DNA from: Rhizobium tropici CIAT 899
GTDB lineage: Bacteria; Pseudomonadota; Alphaproteobacteria; Rhizobiales; Rhizobiaceae
NCBI RefSeq assembly: GCF_000330885.1
Contig: NC_020059.1
Location: 1,043,001-1,107,000 of the forward strand
Direction: 5' to 3'
DNA: 64,000 nucleotides
The notes beneath the pieces are model-generated. The model searched no databases, was not told the DNA's origin, and saw nothing but the letters and a program-made list of their open reading frames with translations. Positions 1 to 8,233 of this stretch are shown here, in pieces (within the stretch, counting starts at the first letter, position 1; the number at the start of each line of letters is the position of its first letter). The position numbers were made by a program, and so were the translations under genes.

Positions 1-120
1 AAGCGGGCGACGGCTGCAGGCGTGAAGATGGAGATGGCGACTGTGCCAGGCAGCCATAATTCGGCGCTGCCGGGCGAGATCGAGCAGAGCATCGAATTCT
101 TCAAGAGCGTGGCCGTTTAA
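1..120 (+). CDS. C-terminal end of a gene cut by the window, possibly alpha/beta hydrolase
   Basis: The first 39 codons are open and end in TAA. The visible tail contains a VPGSHN stretch and then an acidic helix ending FKSVAV. A short beta strand followed by a G-S-H-N turn is what the catalytic histidine loop of alpha/beta hydrolases looks like, so that fold is my guess, but too little is present to identify the family. The gene converges on the methylmalonyl-CoA mutase gene with about 60 bases between their stops. Confidence 0.5.
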   Translation, partial: KRATAAGVKMEMATVPGSHNSALPGEIEQSIEFFKSVAV

Positions 121-179
121 ACCAGTTCCCTATAAGAGCGGCGCGGGAGATAGCCGGAGGCCTCTCCGCGCGTCGCTTT

Positions 180-2312
180 TCAAGCCATCAGCTTCTCGAT
201 CAGTGCTGTCGCCGCTTCTGCAATTACGGTTCCGGGCGGAAAGATCGCATCGGCTCCGGCTGCCTCCAGCGCCGCAAAATCCTGCGGCGGGATGACGCCG
301 CCGACCGCAATCAGAATGTTGCGGGCATGACGTCGGATGAGCGCCTCCTTCAATTCCGGCACCAGCGTCAGATGACCGGCGGCAAGCGACGATGCGCCGA
401 CGATGTCGACGCCCTCGCGCACGGCGACGTCGGCGACTTCCTCAGGCGTCTGGAACATCGCACCGACGACGACATCGAAACCGAGATCGGCAAAGGCCGT
501 GGCGATGACCTTCTGGCCGCGATCGTGTCCATCCTGGCCCATCTTGGCGATGAGGATGCGCGGCTTCTCGCCCCGCGCCCTGCGGAACGCCTCGATTTTG
601 GCCACTGCCGTATTGAAGACCGGATCTTCGGAGCCGACTTCCTTGCGGTAGACACCGGAGATGGTCCTGATCTCGGCGACATGACGTCCATAGGCTTTTT
701 CGAGCGCCATCGAGATTTCGCCGACGGTGGCTCTCGCTCTCGCTGCCTTGACGGCAAAATCGAGCAGATTGCCGGTGCCGTTTCGCGCGGCATCCGTTAA
801 GGCATCCAGGGCTGTTTCGACGGCTGTCGTCTCGCGCGTGCCCTTCAGCTGCTGCAGCTTGGAAAGCTGGCGTGCACGCACCTCGGAATTCTCGACCTTC
901 AGGACATCGACTTCGATATCCTGCTCCGGTTTGGAAAAATTCACGCCGACGACGGTCTGATGGCCGCTGTCGATGCGCGCCTGCGTTCGGGCCGCGGCTT
1001 CCTCGATACGAAGCTTGGGGATGCCCTTCTCGATCGCCTTCGCCATGCCGCCGAGCGCCTCCACCTCCTCGATATGGGCAAGGGCGCGGGTTGCCAGATC
1101 ATGGGTTAGTCGCTCGACATAGGCTGAGCCGCCCCATGGATCGATGATGCCTGTCGTGCCCGATTCCTTCTGCAAGAGGATCTGCGTGTTGCGGGCGATC
1201 CGGGCGGAATGATCGGTCGGCAGAGCCAAGGCTTCGTCGAAGGAATTGGTATGGAGCGATTGCGTATGCCCCTGTGTCGCCGCCATCGCCTCGACCATGG
1301 TGCGGATGATGTTGTTCATCGGGTCCTGCGCCGTCAGCGACCAGCCGGAGGTCTGGCTGTGGGTCCTGAGCGCGAGGGATTTCTGGTCCTTCGGCGCGAA
1401 ATTCTTCCGCATCAGCGCTGCCCAGATCAGCCGTCCGGCGCGCATCTTGGCGACCTCCATGAAGAAGTTCATGCCGACGGCCCAGAAGAAGGAGAGGCGA
1501 GGGGCGAAACTGTCTATATCGAGACCCGCGGCAACGCCCGCGCGCGCATATTCGATGCCGTCGGCGATCGTGTAGGCGAGCTCGAGATCCGCCGTCGCGC
1601 CAGCCTCCTGCATGTGGTAGCCGGAGATCGAGATCGAGTTGAACTTCGGCATCCGCTGGCTGGTATAGCTGAAGATGTCCGAAACGATGCGCATCGAGGG
1701 CTGCGGCGGGTAGATATAGGTGTTGCGGACCATGAACTCCTTGAGGATGTCGTTCTGGATCGTGCCCGACAGCTTGTCCTCGGAAACGCCCTGTTCCTCC
1801 GCTGCGACGATATAAAGCGCCATGATCGGCAGCACCGCGCCGTTCATGGTCATTGAGACGCTCATCTCATCAAGCGGAATGCCATCGAAGAGCTGGCGCA
1901 TGTCGAGGATGGAATCGATTGCCACACCCGCCATGCCGACATCGCCCGCCACCCGCGGATGATCGCTGTCATAACCGCGGTGGGTGGCAAGATCGAAGGC
2001 GACCGAGAGCCCTTTCTGGCCGGCGGCGAGATTGCGGCGGTAGAAGGCATTGGATTCTTCCGCCGTGGAGAAGCCGGCATATTGGCGGATAGTCCAGGGC
2101 TGCTGGACATACATTGTCGGATAGGGGCCGCGCACAAATGGTGCCGCGCCGGGATAGGTGTCCAAAAACTTCAGGCCGGCGAGGTCGCTTTCGCGGTAGG
2201 AGCGCTTGACGCTGATGCCTTCGGGAGTCTCCCAGGCGGAGGTGTCGATTGTCGGCGCCGTTGCCTGCGGCTTGGCCCAGGGGATGGTGGCGAAGTTGGG
2301 AACCTTGGTCAT
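180..2312 (-). CDS. scpA: Methylmalonyl-CoA mutase large (catalytic) subunit
   Basis: 710 residues, the usual length for the catalytic subunit. It isomerises (R)-methylmalonyl-CoA and succinyl-CoA with adenosylcobalamin, the last step of propionyl-CoA use. An N-terminal substrate-binding TIM barrel is followed by a C-terminal cobalamin domain; near residue 590 the DGHDRG stretch supplies the DxHxxG motif whose His ligates cobalt. The ATG is preceded by GGAGG about ten bases upstream. The small-subunit gene lies upstream on the same strand, separated by a 270-base gap with two inverted repeats. No epimerase or MeaB-type chaperone gene is adjacent. Confidence 0.96.
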   Translation of the reverse strand: MTKVPNFATIPWAKPQATAPTIDTSAWETPEGISVKRSYRESDLAGLKFLDTYPGAAPFVRGPYPTMYVQQPWTIRQYAGFSTAEESNAFYRRNLAAGQKGLSVAFDLATHRGYDSDHPRVAGDVGMAGVAIDSILDMRQLFDGIPLDEMSVSMTMNGAVLPIMALYIVAAEEQGVSEDKLSGTIQNDILKEFMVRNTYIYPPQPSMRIVSDIFSYTSQRMPKFNSISISGYHMQEAGATADLELAYTIADGIEYARAGVAAGLDIDSFAPRLSFFWAVGMNFFMEVAKMRAGRLIWAALMRKNFAPKDQKSLALRTHSQTSGWSLTAQDPMNNIIRTMVEAMAATQGHTQSLHTNSFDEALALPTDHSARIARNTQILLQKESGTTGIIDPWGGSAYVERLTHDLATRALAHIEEVEALGGMAKAIEKGIPKLRIEEAAARTQARIDSGHQTVVGVNFSKPEQDIEVDVLKVENSEVRARQLSKLQQLKGTRETTAVETALDALTDAARNGTGNLLDFAVKAARARATVGEISMALEKAYGRHVAEIRTISGVYRKEVGSEDPVFNTAVAKIEAFRRARGEKPRILIAKMGQDGHDRGQKVIATAFADLGFDVVVGAMFQTPEEVADVAVREGVDIVGASSLAAGHLTLVPELKEALIRRHARNILIAVGGVIPPQDFAALEAAGADAIFPPGTVIAEAATALIEKLMA

Positions 2313-2351
2313 GCAGCGGATGCCTCCGTGAAGGTGGAGGGCCCGTTACCG

Positions 2352-2396
2352 CCCTCTGTCACTTCGTGACATCTCCCCCACAAGGGGGGAGATTGG
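2352..2396 (+). repeat. Rhizobial-type intergenic palindromic repeat, copy A
   Basis: Two nested hairpins: TGTCAC/GTGACA with a three-base loop, then ATCTCCCCC/GGGGGAGAT with a four-base loop. It lies between the two mutase genes and faces an inverted copy about 90 bases away. The family assignment is from memory of rhizobial genomes and is not computed here. Confidence 0.75.
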
Positions 2397-2485
2397 CAGC
2401 GCGTGGCACTTGTCTGCCCTAAACGTTCATGTGATTGGCTGACATGATGTTGGGTTCCGTTGCAGGGCATGCGGCACTCTCCGAA

Positions 2486-2533
2486 CGATCTCCCCCCTTG
2501 TGGGGGAGATGTCGCGAAAGCGACAGAGGGGGG
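2486..2533 (-). repeat. Rhizobial-type intergenic palindromic repeat, copy B (inverted)
   Basis: Reverse-complement version of the repeat at 2352-2396, with the same paired ATCTCCCCC/GGGGGAGAT stem and a TGTCGC/GCGACA stem closed by GAAA. Base changes in the second stem are compensatory relative to copy A (TGTCAC/GTGACA against TGTCGC/GCGACA), which suggests folding is maintained. Confidence 0.75.
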
Positions 2534-2581
2534 TATCGCACTTGCCTCAAGCGCAATATTCATTCTCATCCCTCCACCCCT

Positions 2582-3916
2582 TCATCCAGCCGTACCCGGC
2601 ATCAACCCCATCCCGCCGGCAATCGGACCCAAAGGCCCCAAAACCGTCACCGGCCGCTCGGTTTTCATGGCAAACAGCGTCGTACCCACGATCGGCTTGG
2701 CGATGCGGCTCTCGCGCGCCTCCGCGACCATCGCCGCCAGGCGACCGCTGGAAATGACCTTCGCCAATCCGCCCTTGCTTTCGATCTCGATAAAGATACC
2801 CCAGGCCCGCTCGGCCAGTGCATCGGTCAGCGTCTCGATACCGCCGGCTCCCGCTGCAGGATCAACGACATGATCGAGATGGCTCTCCGCCACCAGGATC
2901 GTCTGCGTGTTGCGTGCCAGACGTCGTGCCAGCGGATCGGGAATGCCGTGCGTCAGGCTGTGCGGCAGAACGCAGATTTCGTCGGCGCCGCCGACGCCGG
3001 ACGAAAAGACCGCGATCGTGTTGCGCAGAATATTCGTCTCTGGATCGAGGCGGGTCAGCATGCGATAGCTCGTCTCCGCAAAGAGATGCGCCGGCTGTGG
3101 ATTGGCGACGCCGCAGGCCTCGGCGATCCGGGTAAAGATCAGCCGTGCGGCGCGCATCTTCGCGATCGTCGTGAATTGGTTCTGATCGGCCGAAAGGCAA
3201 AGGCTGGTTGCCGCAAGCGCTGCTTCCGGCGAAAGGCCGGCCTCTTCGAGCAATCTCAGATGACCGACGAGGCTTGCGGCCATGACCGCCAGCTCCTGCA
3301 CCTCGGTTCCGCCGGCATTATGCACCATGCGACCGTCTGCATTGACGATCGTCCCAGCCGGATTCAATTCTTTGAAGTATCTGATGTCGCTCGAAAAACT
3401 GGCAAAATTTCCGGCTGACAAGAAAGCGTCGAGCCCAAGATGCAGCCTTTGGGCATCCCCATCAACAATCGAGGCTGCCATTATTTTCGCGACGCTGGAA
3501 GAAAGGCCATCGAGGCGCAGAGTTGGAGTCTTGGCCGATGCTGCTGCCAGCACTTCGGAAAAGATTAGCGACTGAACATCCATGCCGACGCCGAAGGCCG
3601 AAGCAGAGGTTTTGGAGATGAGGCTGATACCGCTTGCGCCGTTGGCAAGATCGTCGCTGAGCTGCGCCATTGCTCGCTCGGGGTCCGGATCGTCCATGCG
3701 CTGCGTCACCGTCCAGGAAAGGTCGGCCCGCCGACGCGAGAGCGGAGCATAATCGCGTCGCCGCTCGTAAAGCGGCTGGATGGCGATGCCATCATCCGTT
3801 CGCGATGCAAGCGCCTCCTCGAAATCCTTGCCTTTCAGCGCCCTTTCCACCAGCTTCAGCCACGCCTTGTGGTCGGTCTGGCCGAAAATGCTCGGGTCGA
3901 GACTGTCGATATTCAT
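2582..3916 (-). CDS. mutA: Methylmalonyl-CoA mutase small subunit
   Basis: 444 residues from the ATG at 3916, chosen because GGAGG sits just upstream; an in-frame ATG 42 bases earlier lacks a good ribosome site. The sequence matches the TIM-barrel half of the mutase family but has no DxHxxG cobalt motif and stops where the barrel ends. It is therefore shorter than the 600-plus-residue small subunits of actinobacteria and seems to lack the degenerate cobalamin domain. It probably forms a heterodimer with the downstream catalytic subunit and stabilises it. The pair is likely cotranscribed. Confidence 0.9.
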   Translation of the reverse strand: MNIDSLDPSIFGQTDHKAWLKLVERALKGKDFEEALASRTDDGIAIQPLYERRRDYAPLSRRRADLSWTVTQRMDDPDPERAMAQLSDDLANGASGISLISKTSASAFGVGMDVQSLIFSEVLAAASAKTPTLRLDGLSSSVAKIMAASIVDGDAQRLHLGLDAFLSAGNFASFSSDIRYFKELNPAGTIVNADGRMVHNAGGTEVQELAVMAASLVGHLRLLEEAGLSPEAALAATSLCLSADQNQFTTIAKMRAARLIFTRIAEACGVANPQPAHLFAETSYRMLTRLDPETNILRNTIAVFSSGVGGADEICVLPHSLTHGIPDPLARRLARNTQTILVAESHLDHVVDPAAGAGGIETLTDALAERAWGIFIEIESKGGLAKVISSGRLAAMVAEARESRIAKPIVGTTLFAMKTERPVTVLGPLGPIAGGMGLMPGTAG

Positions 3917-4087
3917 GCGATCCTCCGTCCGATAATGGTCTAGCCCATGATGCCGCATGGGAAAACAGAAGTTTGGCGGATCCGCGCAATATCTTCGCTC
4001 GCGCTATCTGGTGCTCGACGCCAGCCTCGCTCCAGCCGCGGCGGTCATTATGCGGCCGATCCGATGTGTCCCAACTGGTTTCCGAGA

Positions 4088-4891
4088 ATGGTCGATCTGC
4101 TGCCCGTTTCCTATCGCCTGCTCGCTCTTGCCTCTCTGGCAGCATTGTCCGCCTGCAGCATCATTCCTGACACGGGCGCCACCGACCCGGATCGTTTCGT
4201 GCAGGAAACCACGCCGGTCTTCTATCGTCCCGAGGGTATCGAGCCGAACAGGGTAAAACGCCTGCCGGTGCAGCCCGTGCCGCAGGCGCGCGATCTCTTC
4301 CAGACGCAATTCCATCAGACCTATGGTCTGCCGACCTTCAATCCGGTGCATCAGGCCATGTATGCACAGCGCAGCGAGGATGATTTCACGCTGCCGGCCA
4401 TCCCGTATAAGCGCATCGACACGCGCTTCCTGCGGCAGGAAGTGGATTACCAGACCAAGGAGCGCCCCGGCACCATCGTTGTCGATACGCGCGACCATTT
4501 CCTGTATTTCGTCGAACCGGGCGGCAAGGCGATGCGCTATGGCGTCGGCCTGGGTGCTGCCGGTTATGCCTGGCATGGCAGGGGCGTGATCCAGTGGAAG
4601 CAGAAATGGCCGCGCTGGACGCCGCCAGCCGAAATGGTCGCGCGCGACCCGCAGATCAGGCCGCTATCGGCCGAGCGCGGCGGCATGAATCCCGGGCCGA
4701 CGAATCCGCTCGGCGCACGTGCGCTCTACATCTATCAGGGCGGACGGGATACGCTTTACCGGGTTCACGGCACACCGGATTGGCAGTCTATCGGCAAGGC
4801 CGCATCCTCTGGATGCGTTCGTATGCTCAACCAGGACGTGATGGATCTCTACAATCGAGTGCCTGAAAAGGCGGAAATTGTCGTTCTGTAG
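4088..4891 (+). CDS. L,D-transpeptidase (YkuD family), predicted lipoprotein
   Basis: 267 residues. L,D-transpeptidases make 3-3 peptidoglycan cross-links or attach proteins to meso-diaminopimelate in the periplasm. The ATG at 4088 gives a hydrophobic signal followed by a lipobox, LSAC, near residue 20; an ATG at 4064 is possible. The catalytic motif is clear: His about 227 in HGTPDW and Cys about 243 in SSGCVRM. A second paralogue follows 160 bases downstream with the same domain. The gene is divergent from the mutase small subunit. Confidence 0.92.
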   Translation: MVDLLPVSYRLLALASLAALSACSIIPDTGATDPDRFVQETTPVFYRPEGIEPNRVKRLPVQPVPQARDLFQTQFHQTYGLPTFNPVHQAMYAQRSEDDFTLPAIPYKRIDTRFLRQEVDYQTKERPGTIVVDTRDHFLYFVEPGGKAMRYGVGLGAAGYAWHGRGVIQWKQKWPRWTPPAEMVARDPQIRPLSAERGGMNPGPTNPLGARALYIYQGGRDTLYRVHGTPDWQSIGKAASSGCVRMLNQDVMDLYNRVPEKAEIVVL

Positions 4892-5052
4892 CAGTATTTT
4901 ACCACAAATTTTCGTGATGTTGCATAAGTGCGATAGTCGGGATGATTAGCGCTCTTTAGTTTTGCCTCTGTCTCTGCGAACCTCTCGGGGAACCGAATCA
5001 GCCTGTTGATGCGGGTTTTCGCTTCCTCCAGCAAAGGAACTATGCTGTCGAC

Positions 5053-5784
5053 ATGAGCCTTCCTTCATCCTTATCCCGACGTAATTTCCTCGCTCTTGCT
5101 GGTCTCGGCGCTGTTTCGACGCTTGCCAGCTGTGCCTCCACCATCAATAGCGGCCCCGTCGTCAGCCCGGTTCAATATACCGGCTCGCCGAGGCCGTTCC
5201 GCACCTGGTTCTCCAGCTATGACGGCGAGCAACCCGATCCGGCCGTAATCTACGCTTCCGTCGAGGATGGCGGCTTCATCATTCCGGCGGTTCCCTACCA
5301 GCAGATCGATCCGCGCTTCTATCGTCAGCGGGTGGTCGACCCCACAGGCGAGGCACCCGGCAGCGTGATCGTCAACACTACCCAGCGCATGCTCTATGTC
5401 ACCGAGCAAGGGGGCACGGCGATGCGCTACGGTATCGGCGTCGGCCGCGAAGGCTTTGCCTGGCAGGGCCGGGGCGTCATCCAGTGGCGCAAGAAATGGC
5501 CGCGCTGGAATCCGCCGGATGAAATGGTCGCCCGCCAGCCGGAACTCGTGAAATATTCCATCGCCAACGGCGGCATGGACCCGGGCCTGAAGAACCCGCT
5601 GGGCGCGCGTGCTCTCTATATTTTCGAGGATAAACAGGATTCGCTTTACCGCCTGCATGGCAACCCCGACTGGCGCTCCATCGGCAAGGCCGTTTCTTCC
5701 GGCTGCGTCCGTCTGCTGAACCAGGATGTCATCGATCTCTATGATCGCGTTCCAGAGCGGGCGCCGATCCTGGTCACGGCCTGA
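5053..5784 (+). CDS. L,D-transpeptidase (YkuD family) with twin-arginine lipoprotein signal
   Basis: 243 residues. The N-terminus SRRNFLALAG is a twin-arginine motif before a hydrophobic stretch, and the LASC that follows is a lipobox, so this looks like a Tat-exported lipoprotein. The YkuD catalytic His is near 202 (HGNPDW) and Cys near 218 (SSGCVRL). It is closely related to the upstream gene throughout the catalytic domain (shared WQGRGVIQW/WHGRGVIQW and KWPRW segments), so the two arose by duplication. A strong intrinsic terminator follows the stop. Confidence 0.93.
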   Translation: MSLPSSLSRRNFLALAGLGAVSTLASCASTINSGPVVSPVQYTGSPRPFRTWFSSYDGEQPDPAVIYASVEDGGFIIPAVPYQQIDPRFYRQRVVDPTGEAPGSVIVNTTQRMLYVTEQGGTAMRYGIGVGREGFAWQGRGVIQWRKKWPRWNPPDEMVARQPELVKYSIANGGMDPGLKNPLGARALYIFEDKQDSLYRLHGNPDWRSIGKAVSSGCVRLLNQDVIDLYDRVPERAPILVTA

Positions 5785-5797
5785 TACCGCATCATTG

Positions 5798-5826
5798 AAA
5801 AAAGGGCGCCACTGGCGCCCTTTTTG
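5798..5826 (+). terminator. Rho-independent terminator after the second L,D-transpeptidase
   Basis: The stem AAAGGGCGCC/GGCGCCCTTT is closed by a short ACT loop and followed by a T run. It starts 13 bases after the stop codon. Confidence 0.9.
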
Positions 5827-6005
5827 TTTGCCGTCCTGACCGGAATTACGCGGCGCCTCGAAAGCGATCTCAAACCACTGCCAACTTGACCCTCGGCTGC
5901 CGGCGCTGGTCGCGTAGTCCGGCTCCCCGTCATATCAAACCATCGCTATCCTCGTATTGACGGCATTGTCGCATTCACTTTCTCGAAACATCTGCAAAAA
6001 ATATA

Positions 6006-6034
6006 TTGCGCGCGATTAAATCGTGTTATATATA
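6006..6034 (+). promoter_or_regulatory. Candidate ohr promoter with palindrome in the spacer
   Basis: TTGCGC at 6006-6011 and TATATA at 6029-6034 are 17 bases apart, upstream of ohr. The spacer holds the palindrome CGATTAAATCG at 6013-6023, a good place for a repressor. Peroxide-responsive MarR-type control of ohr is known in other bacteria; its use here is inferred. Confidence 0.5.
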
Positions 6035-6062
6035 AAGCTCATCCAACCGAAGGAGACATGAC

Positions 6063-6485
6063 ATGCCTATTCTCTATACGACCAAAGCTTCCGCCACCGG
6101 TGGCCGCGCCGGCCATGCAGTTTCCGAAAATGGCGTCCTTGACGTTACTCTTACTGTTCCTAAGGAGCTTGGCGGTGATGGCGCCACCGGCACCAATCCT
6201 GAGCAGCTCTTTGCAGCCGGCTATTCCGCCTGCTTCCTCGGCGCTTTGAAATTTGTCGCAGGCCAGCAGAAGGTCAAGATTCCGGAAGATGCAAAGGTCA
6301 CGGCGACTGTCGGCGTCGGTCCCCGCGCGGATGGCACCGGCTTCGGTATCGAAGTTTCGCTGGCCGTCCATATTCCCGGCCTGGACAAGGCCGAAGCTGA
6401 AAAGCTCGCCGCCGCCGCCCATATCGTATGCCCCTATAGCCACGCCCTGCGCACCTCGACCGAAGTGCCCGTTACTGTTGTCTGA
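6063..6485 (+). CDS. ohr: Organic hydroperoxide resistance protein Ohr
   Basis: 140 residues, the normal Ohr length. Ohr is a thiol peroxidase that reduces organic and fatty-acid hydroperoxides using lipoylated partners. The two active-site cysteines are present at 57 (SACFLGAL) and 123 (VCPYSHA), and the N-terminal pattern with GGRAGHAV and GTNPEQLFAAG is typical. GAAGGAG lies eight bases before the ATG. No classical ohrR is immediately adjacent, but a MarR regulator with N-terminal cysteines lies 1.2 kb downstream on the other strand. Confidence 0.96.
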   Translation: MPILYTTKASATGGRAGHAVSENGVLDVTLTVPKELGGDGATGTNPEQLFAAGYSACFLGALKFVAGQQKVKIPEDAKVTATVGVGPRADGTGFGIEVSLAVHIPGLDKAEAEKLAAAAHIVCPYSHALRTSTEVPVTVV

Positions 6486-6534
6486 CGCGAAACGCGCCGC
6501 CGGCCGGTTGAAGGCCGGAAATACGGAACATATT

Positions 6535-6570
6535 GAAAAAGAGCGACAGTTTGATCTGCCGCTCTTTTTC
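6535..6570 (+). terminator. Rho-independent terminator after ohr
   Basis: GAAAAAGAGCG pairs with CGCTCTTTTTC around a 13-base loop, and more T follows. It separates ohr from the toxin-antitoxin pair. Confidence 0.85.
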
Positions 6571-6616
6571 TTTTGCAAGAAAAATGCTATATCTTTTCTT
6601 GGGAAAGGAAGTAGTC

Positions 6617-7000
6617 ATGATAAAAACCCAGGCAATAGGCCAGACGATGCCCGGCGAAGCACTCGTCATGACCAAGGCCGTCGTCAACGCTGCCGAAAGG
6701 CTGGGATTGAACGCCCGTGTCCTGGCGGCCATCATCGGCGTGTCGGAGGCGACGGTGTCGCGCATGAAGCGGCAGGATCATCTGCTAGAGCGCGATAGCA
6801 AGCCTTTCGAACTTGCCGTGCTTCTTGTTCGTCTCTTCCGTTCGCTCGACGCTATCGTCGGCGGCGACGAGGCTGTGGCGCGGCAATGGCTGCGTAACGG
6901 CAATATCGCCTTTGGTGCAGCGCCGATCGACAAGATCATCTCGATTTCTGGTTTGACCGATGTCCTTGCCTATCTGGACGCCCGCCGCGCTCTCGTCTGA
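6617..7000 (+). CDS. Xre/MbcA/ParS-type antitoxin (DUF2384)
   Basis: 127 residues from the ATG at 6617, preceded by GGGAAAGGAAG; an upstream in-frame start would run through the ohr terminator and is unlikely. The N-terminal half has a helix-turn-helix (VLAAIIGVSEATVSRM). The C-terminal half has the DUF2384 signature of RES-partner antitoxins: a WL then FG motif and a final helix ending in AYLDARR. It should bind and inhibit the downstream RES toxin and repress its own promoter. The toxin gene overlaps its 3' end by 41 bases. Confidence 0.9.
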   Translation: MIKTQAIGQTMPGEALVMTKAVVNAAERLGLNARVLAAIIGVSEATVSRMKRQDHLLERDSKPFELAVLLVRLFRSLDAIVGGDEAVARQWLRNGNIAFGAAPIDKIISISGLTDVLAYLDARRALV

Positions 7001-7730
7001 GGCAAGGGCTATTTCCGGCCAATATTGGCGGCTGGTGGAATCGCAGCATCAGGTCTCGACGCTGAAGCTCGTCGATACGTTGGAGGAGCAGGCGCTTCTC
7101 GAAAGCATCCTCGAGGAAAGCAAGCCGGTTCTGCCGCCTGAATGCGCCGGGCTTGACTATCTCCTTGCCACCCCCTTTCGCTATGGGGCGATCTATCCCC
7201 ACGGTTCCCGTTTTCGACGCGCCGGCCGCACGCTTGGAGTCTTCTATGCCTCGGAGCAGGTGGAGACGGCCCTGGCTGAAATGAGCTTCTATCGGCTGCT
7301 CTTCTTCCGTGATTCCCCCGATACGCCGTTGCCCACCAATGCCGCCGAATATACCGCCTTTGCTGCTGCGATTACGACGAAGGCGGCGATCGATCTGACC
7401 GCGTCTCCCTTGGATCGCGATCGGCAACTGTGGACCGATCCGATCAACTACGAGGCCTGCCAATCACTTGCAGAGGCGGCGCGAACCGGCGGCATCGAGG
7501 CCATCCTCTATCGTTCCGTCCGAGATCCTCGCGGGGGCATGAACATAGCGCTGCTCACGGCTAGGGGCTTCTCTGCCCATGAACCCGTCGAACGCCAGAC
7601 CTGGCGCATCCGGCTGTCGCGTGTCGGCGTACAGGCGCTGTGCGAATTCCCACGCCGCCGCATCGGCTTCGAAAGACAGGATTTCGAGGGCGATCCACGG
7701 CTATCTGAGGCGCAATTCAAAGCAGAATAG
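6960..7730 (+). CDS. RES-domain toxin (NAD+-degrading)
   Basis: 256 residues starting inside the antitoxin gene. RES toxins of type II modules degrade NAD+ by phosphorolysis or hydrolysis. The residues expected for the pocket are present: Arg 84/86 in GSRFRRAG, Tyr 96 in VFYAS, Glu 107 in LAEM and Ser 186 in YRSVRDP. It is longer than minimal RES proteins because of about 60 N-terminal residues before the domain. Its stop overlaps by 14 bases the end of the convergent MarR gene. With all key residues intact the toxin is probably active. Confidence 0.9.
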   Translation: MSLPIWTPAALSSEARAISGQYWRLVESQHQVSTLKLVDTLEEQALLESILEESKPVLPPECAGLDYLLATPFRYGAIYPHGSRFRRAGRTLGVFYASEQVETALAEMSFYRLLFFRDSPDTPLPTNAAEYTAFAAAITTKAAIDLTASPLDRDRQLWTDPINYEACQSLAEAARTGGIEAILYRSVRDPRGGMNIALLTARGFSAHEPVERQTWRIRLSRVGVQALCEFPRRRIGFERQDFEGDPRLSEAQFKAE

Positions 7731-8163
7731 CAAGATCGCTGCGCAGGCGGTCACCGCTGCCGTCGGGCAGTCGCTCTTCGAGCGCGGCGTGCGTCGCCTT
7801 CCAGATTGGCGCGGCGGCGGCGAGTGCTGCCTTGCCGGATGGGGTGAGGCTGAGCAGGCGGGCACGTCGATCTTTTGGATTGGGCACGATGCTCACCCAT
7901 CCCCGCCGTTCCAGCGGCTTTAAGGCCGCCGTCAGCGTCGTCTGGTCTATTGCCAGGAGTGCCGTGACCGATCCCATGGATGCCGGCACGGGCCGGTTCA
8001 GGGACATCATCAGGGAGAACTGGCCGTTGGTAAGGCCGAACGGCCGTAACGCCTCGTCAAAGCGACGGGCAAGAGCGCGCGCTGCTCGCTGAACATGCAG
8101 GCATAGGCAGGTGTCGCGCACTAACAGCGTGGTTTCAAAGGGGATTTCGACTGCGTTTGACAT
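7717..8163 (-). CDS. MarR-family regulator with N-terminal cysteines
   Basis: 148 residues with a MarR winged helix: recognition region TTLTAALKPLERRGWV and a wing with DRRARLLSLT. Cys19 and Cys21 lie in the first helix (RDTCLCLHVQ), roughly where OhrR-type regulators carry their peroxide-sensing cysteine, so it may be a redox sensor. It is divergent from the DUF899 gene with about 70 bases between, including the palindrome ATTGATATCAAT. Likely targets are its own gene and DUF899; control of ohr is also possible but not shown. Confidence 0.88.
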   Translation of the reverse strand: MSNAVEIPFETTLLVRDTCLCLHVQRAARALARRFDEALRPFGLTNGQFSLMMSLNRPVPASMGSVTALLAIDQTTLTAALKPLERRGWVSIVPNPKDRRARLLSLTPSGKAALAAAAPIWKATHAALEERLPDGSGDRLRSDLAILL

Positions 8164-8174
8164 GATTCATTAAT

Positions 8175-8186
8175 ATTGATATCAAT
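8175..8186. promoter_or_regulatory. Candidate MarR operator
   Basis: Perfect 12-base palindrome ATTGATATCAAT, 12 bases upstream of the MarR start and between it and the divergent DUF899 gene. Size, position and AT-rich symmetry suit a MarR-family site. Binding is inferred. Confidence 0.5.
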
Positions 8187-8233
8187 GTATTTGTCAAGAT
8201 TTGGGAATGAAACGCCGGAGGAGGGCGCGGACA

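Noticed and set aside
327..800. Plus-strand frame of 157 codons opposite the mutase gene
   Set aside because: It lies wholly opposite a well-supported gene, has no ribosome site of note and reads as Arg/Asp-rich sequence typical of antisense frames in GC-rich DNA.
4849..5034. Minus-strand frame of 61 codons between the two L,D-transpeptidase genes
   Set aside because: Partly overlaps the first gene and lacks a ribosome site; no recognisable features.
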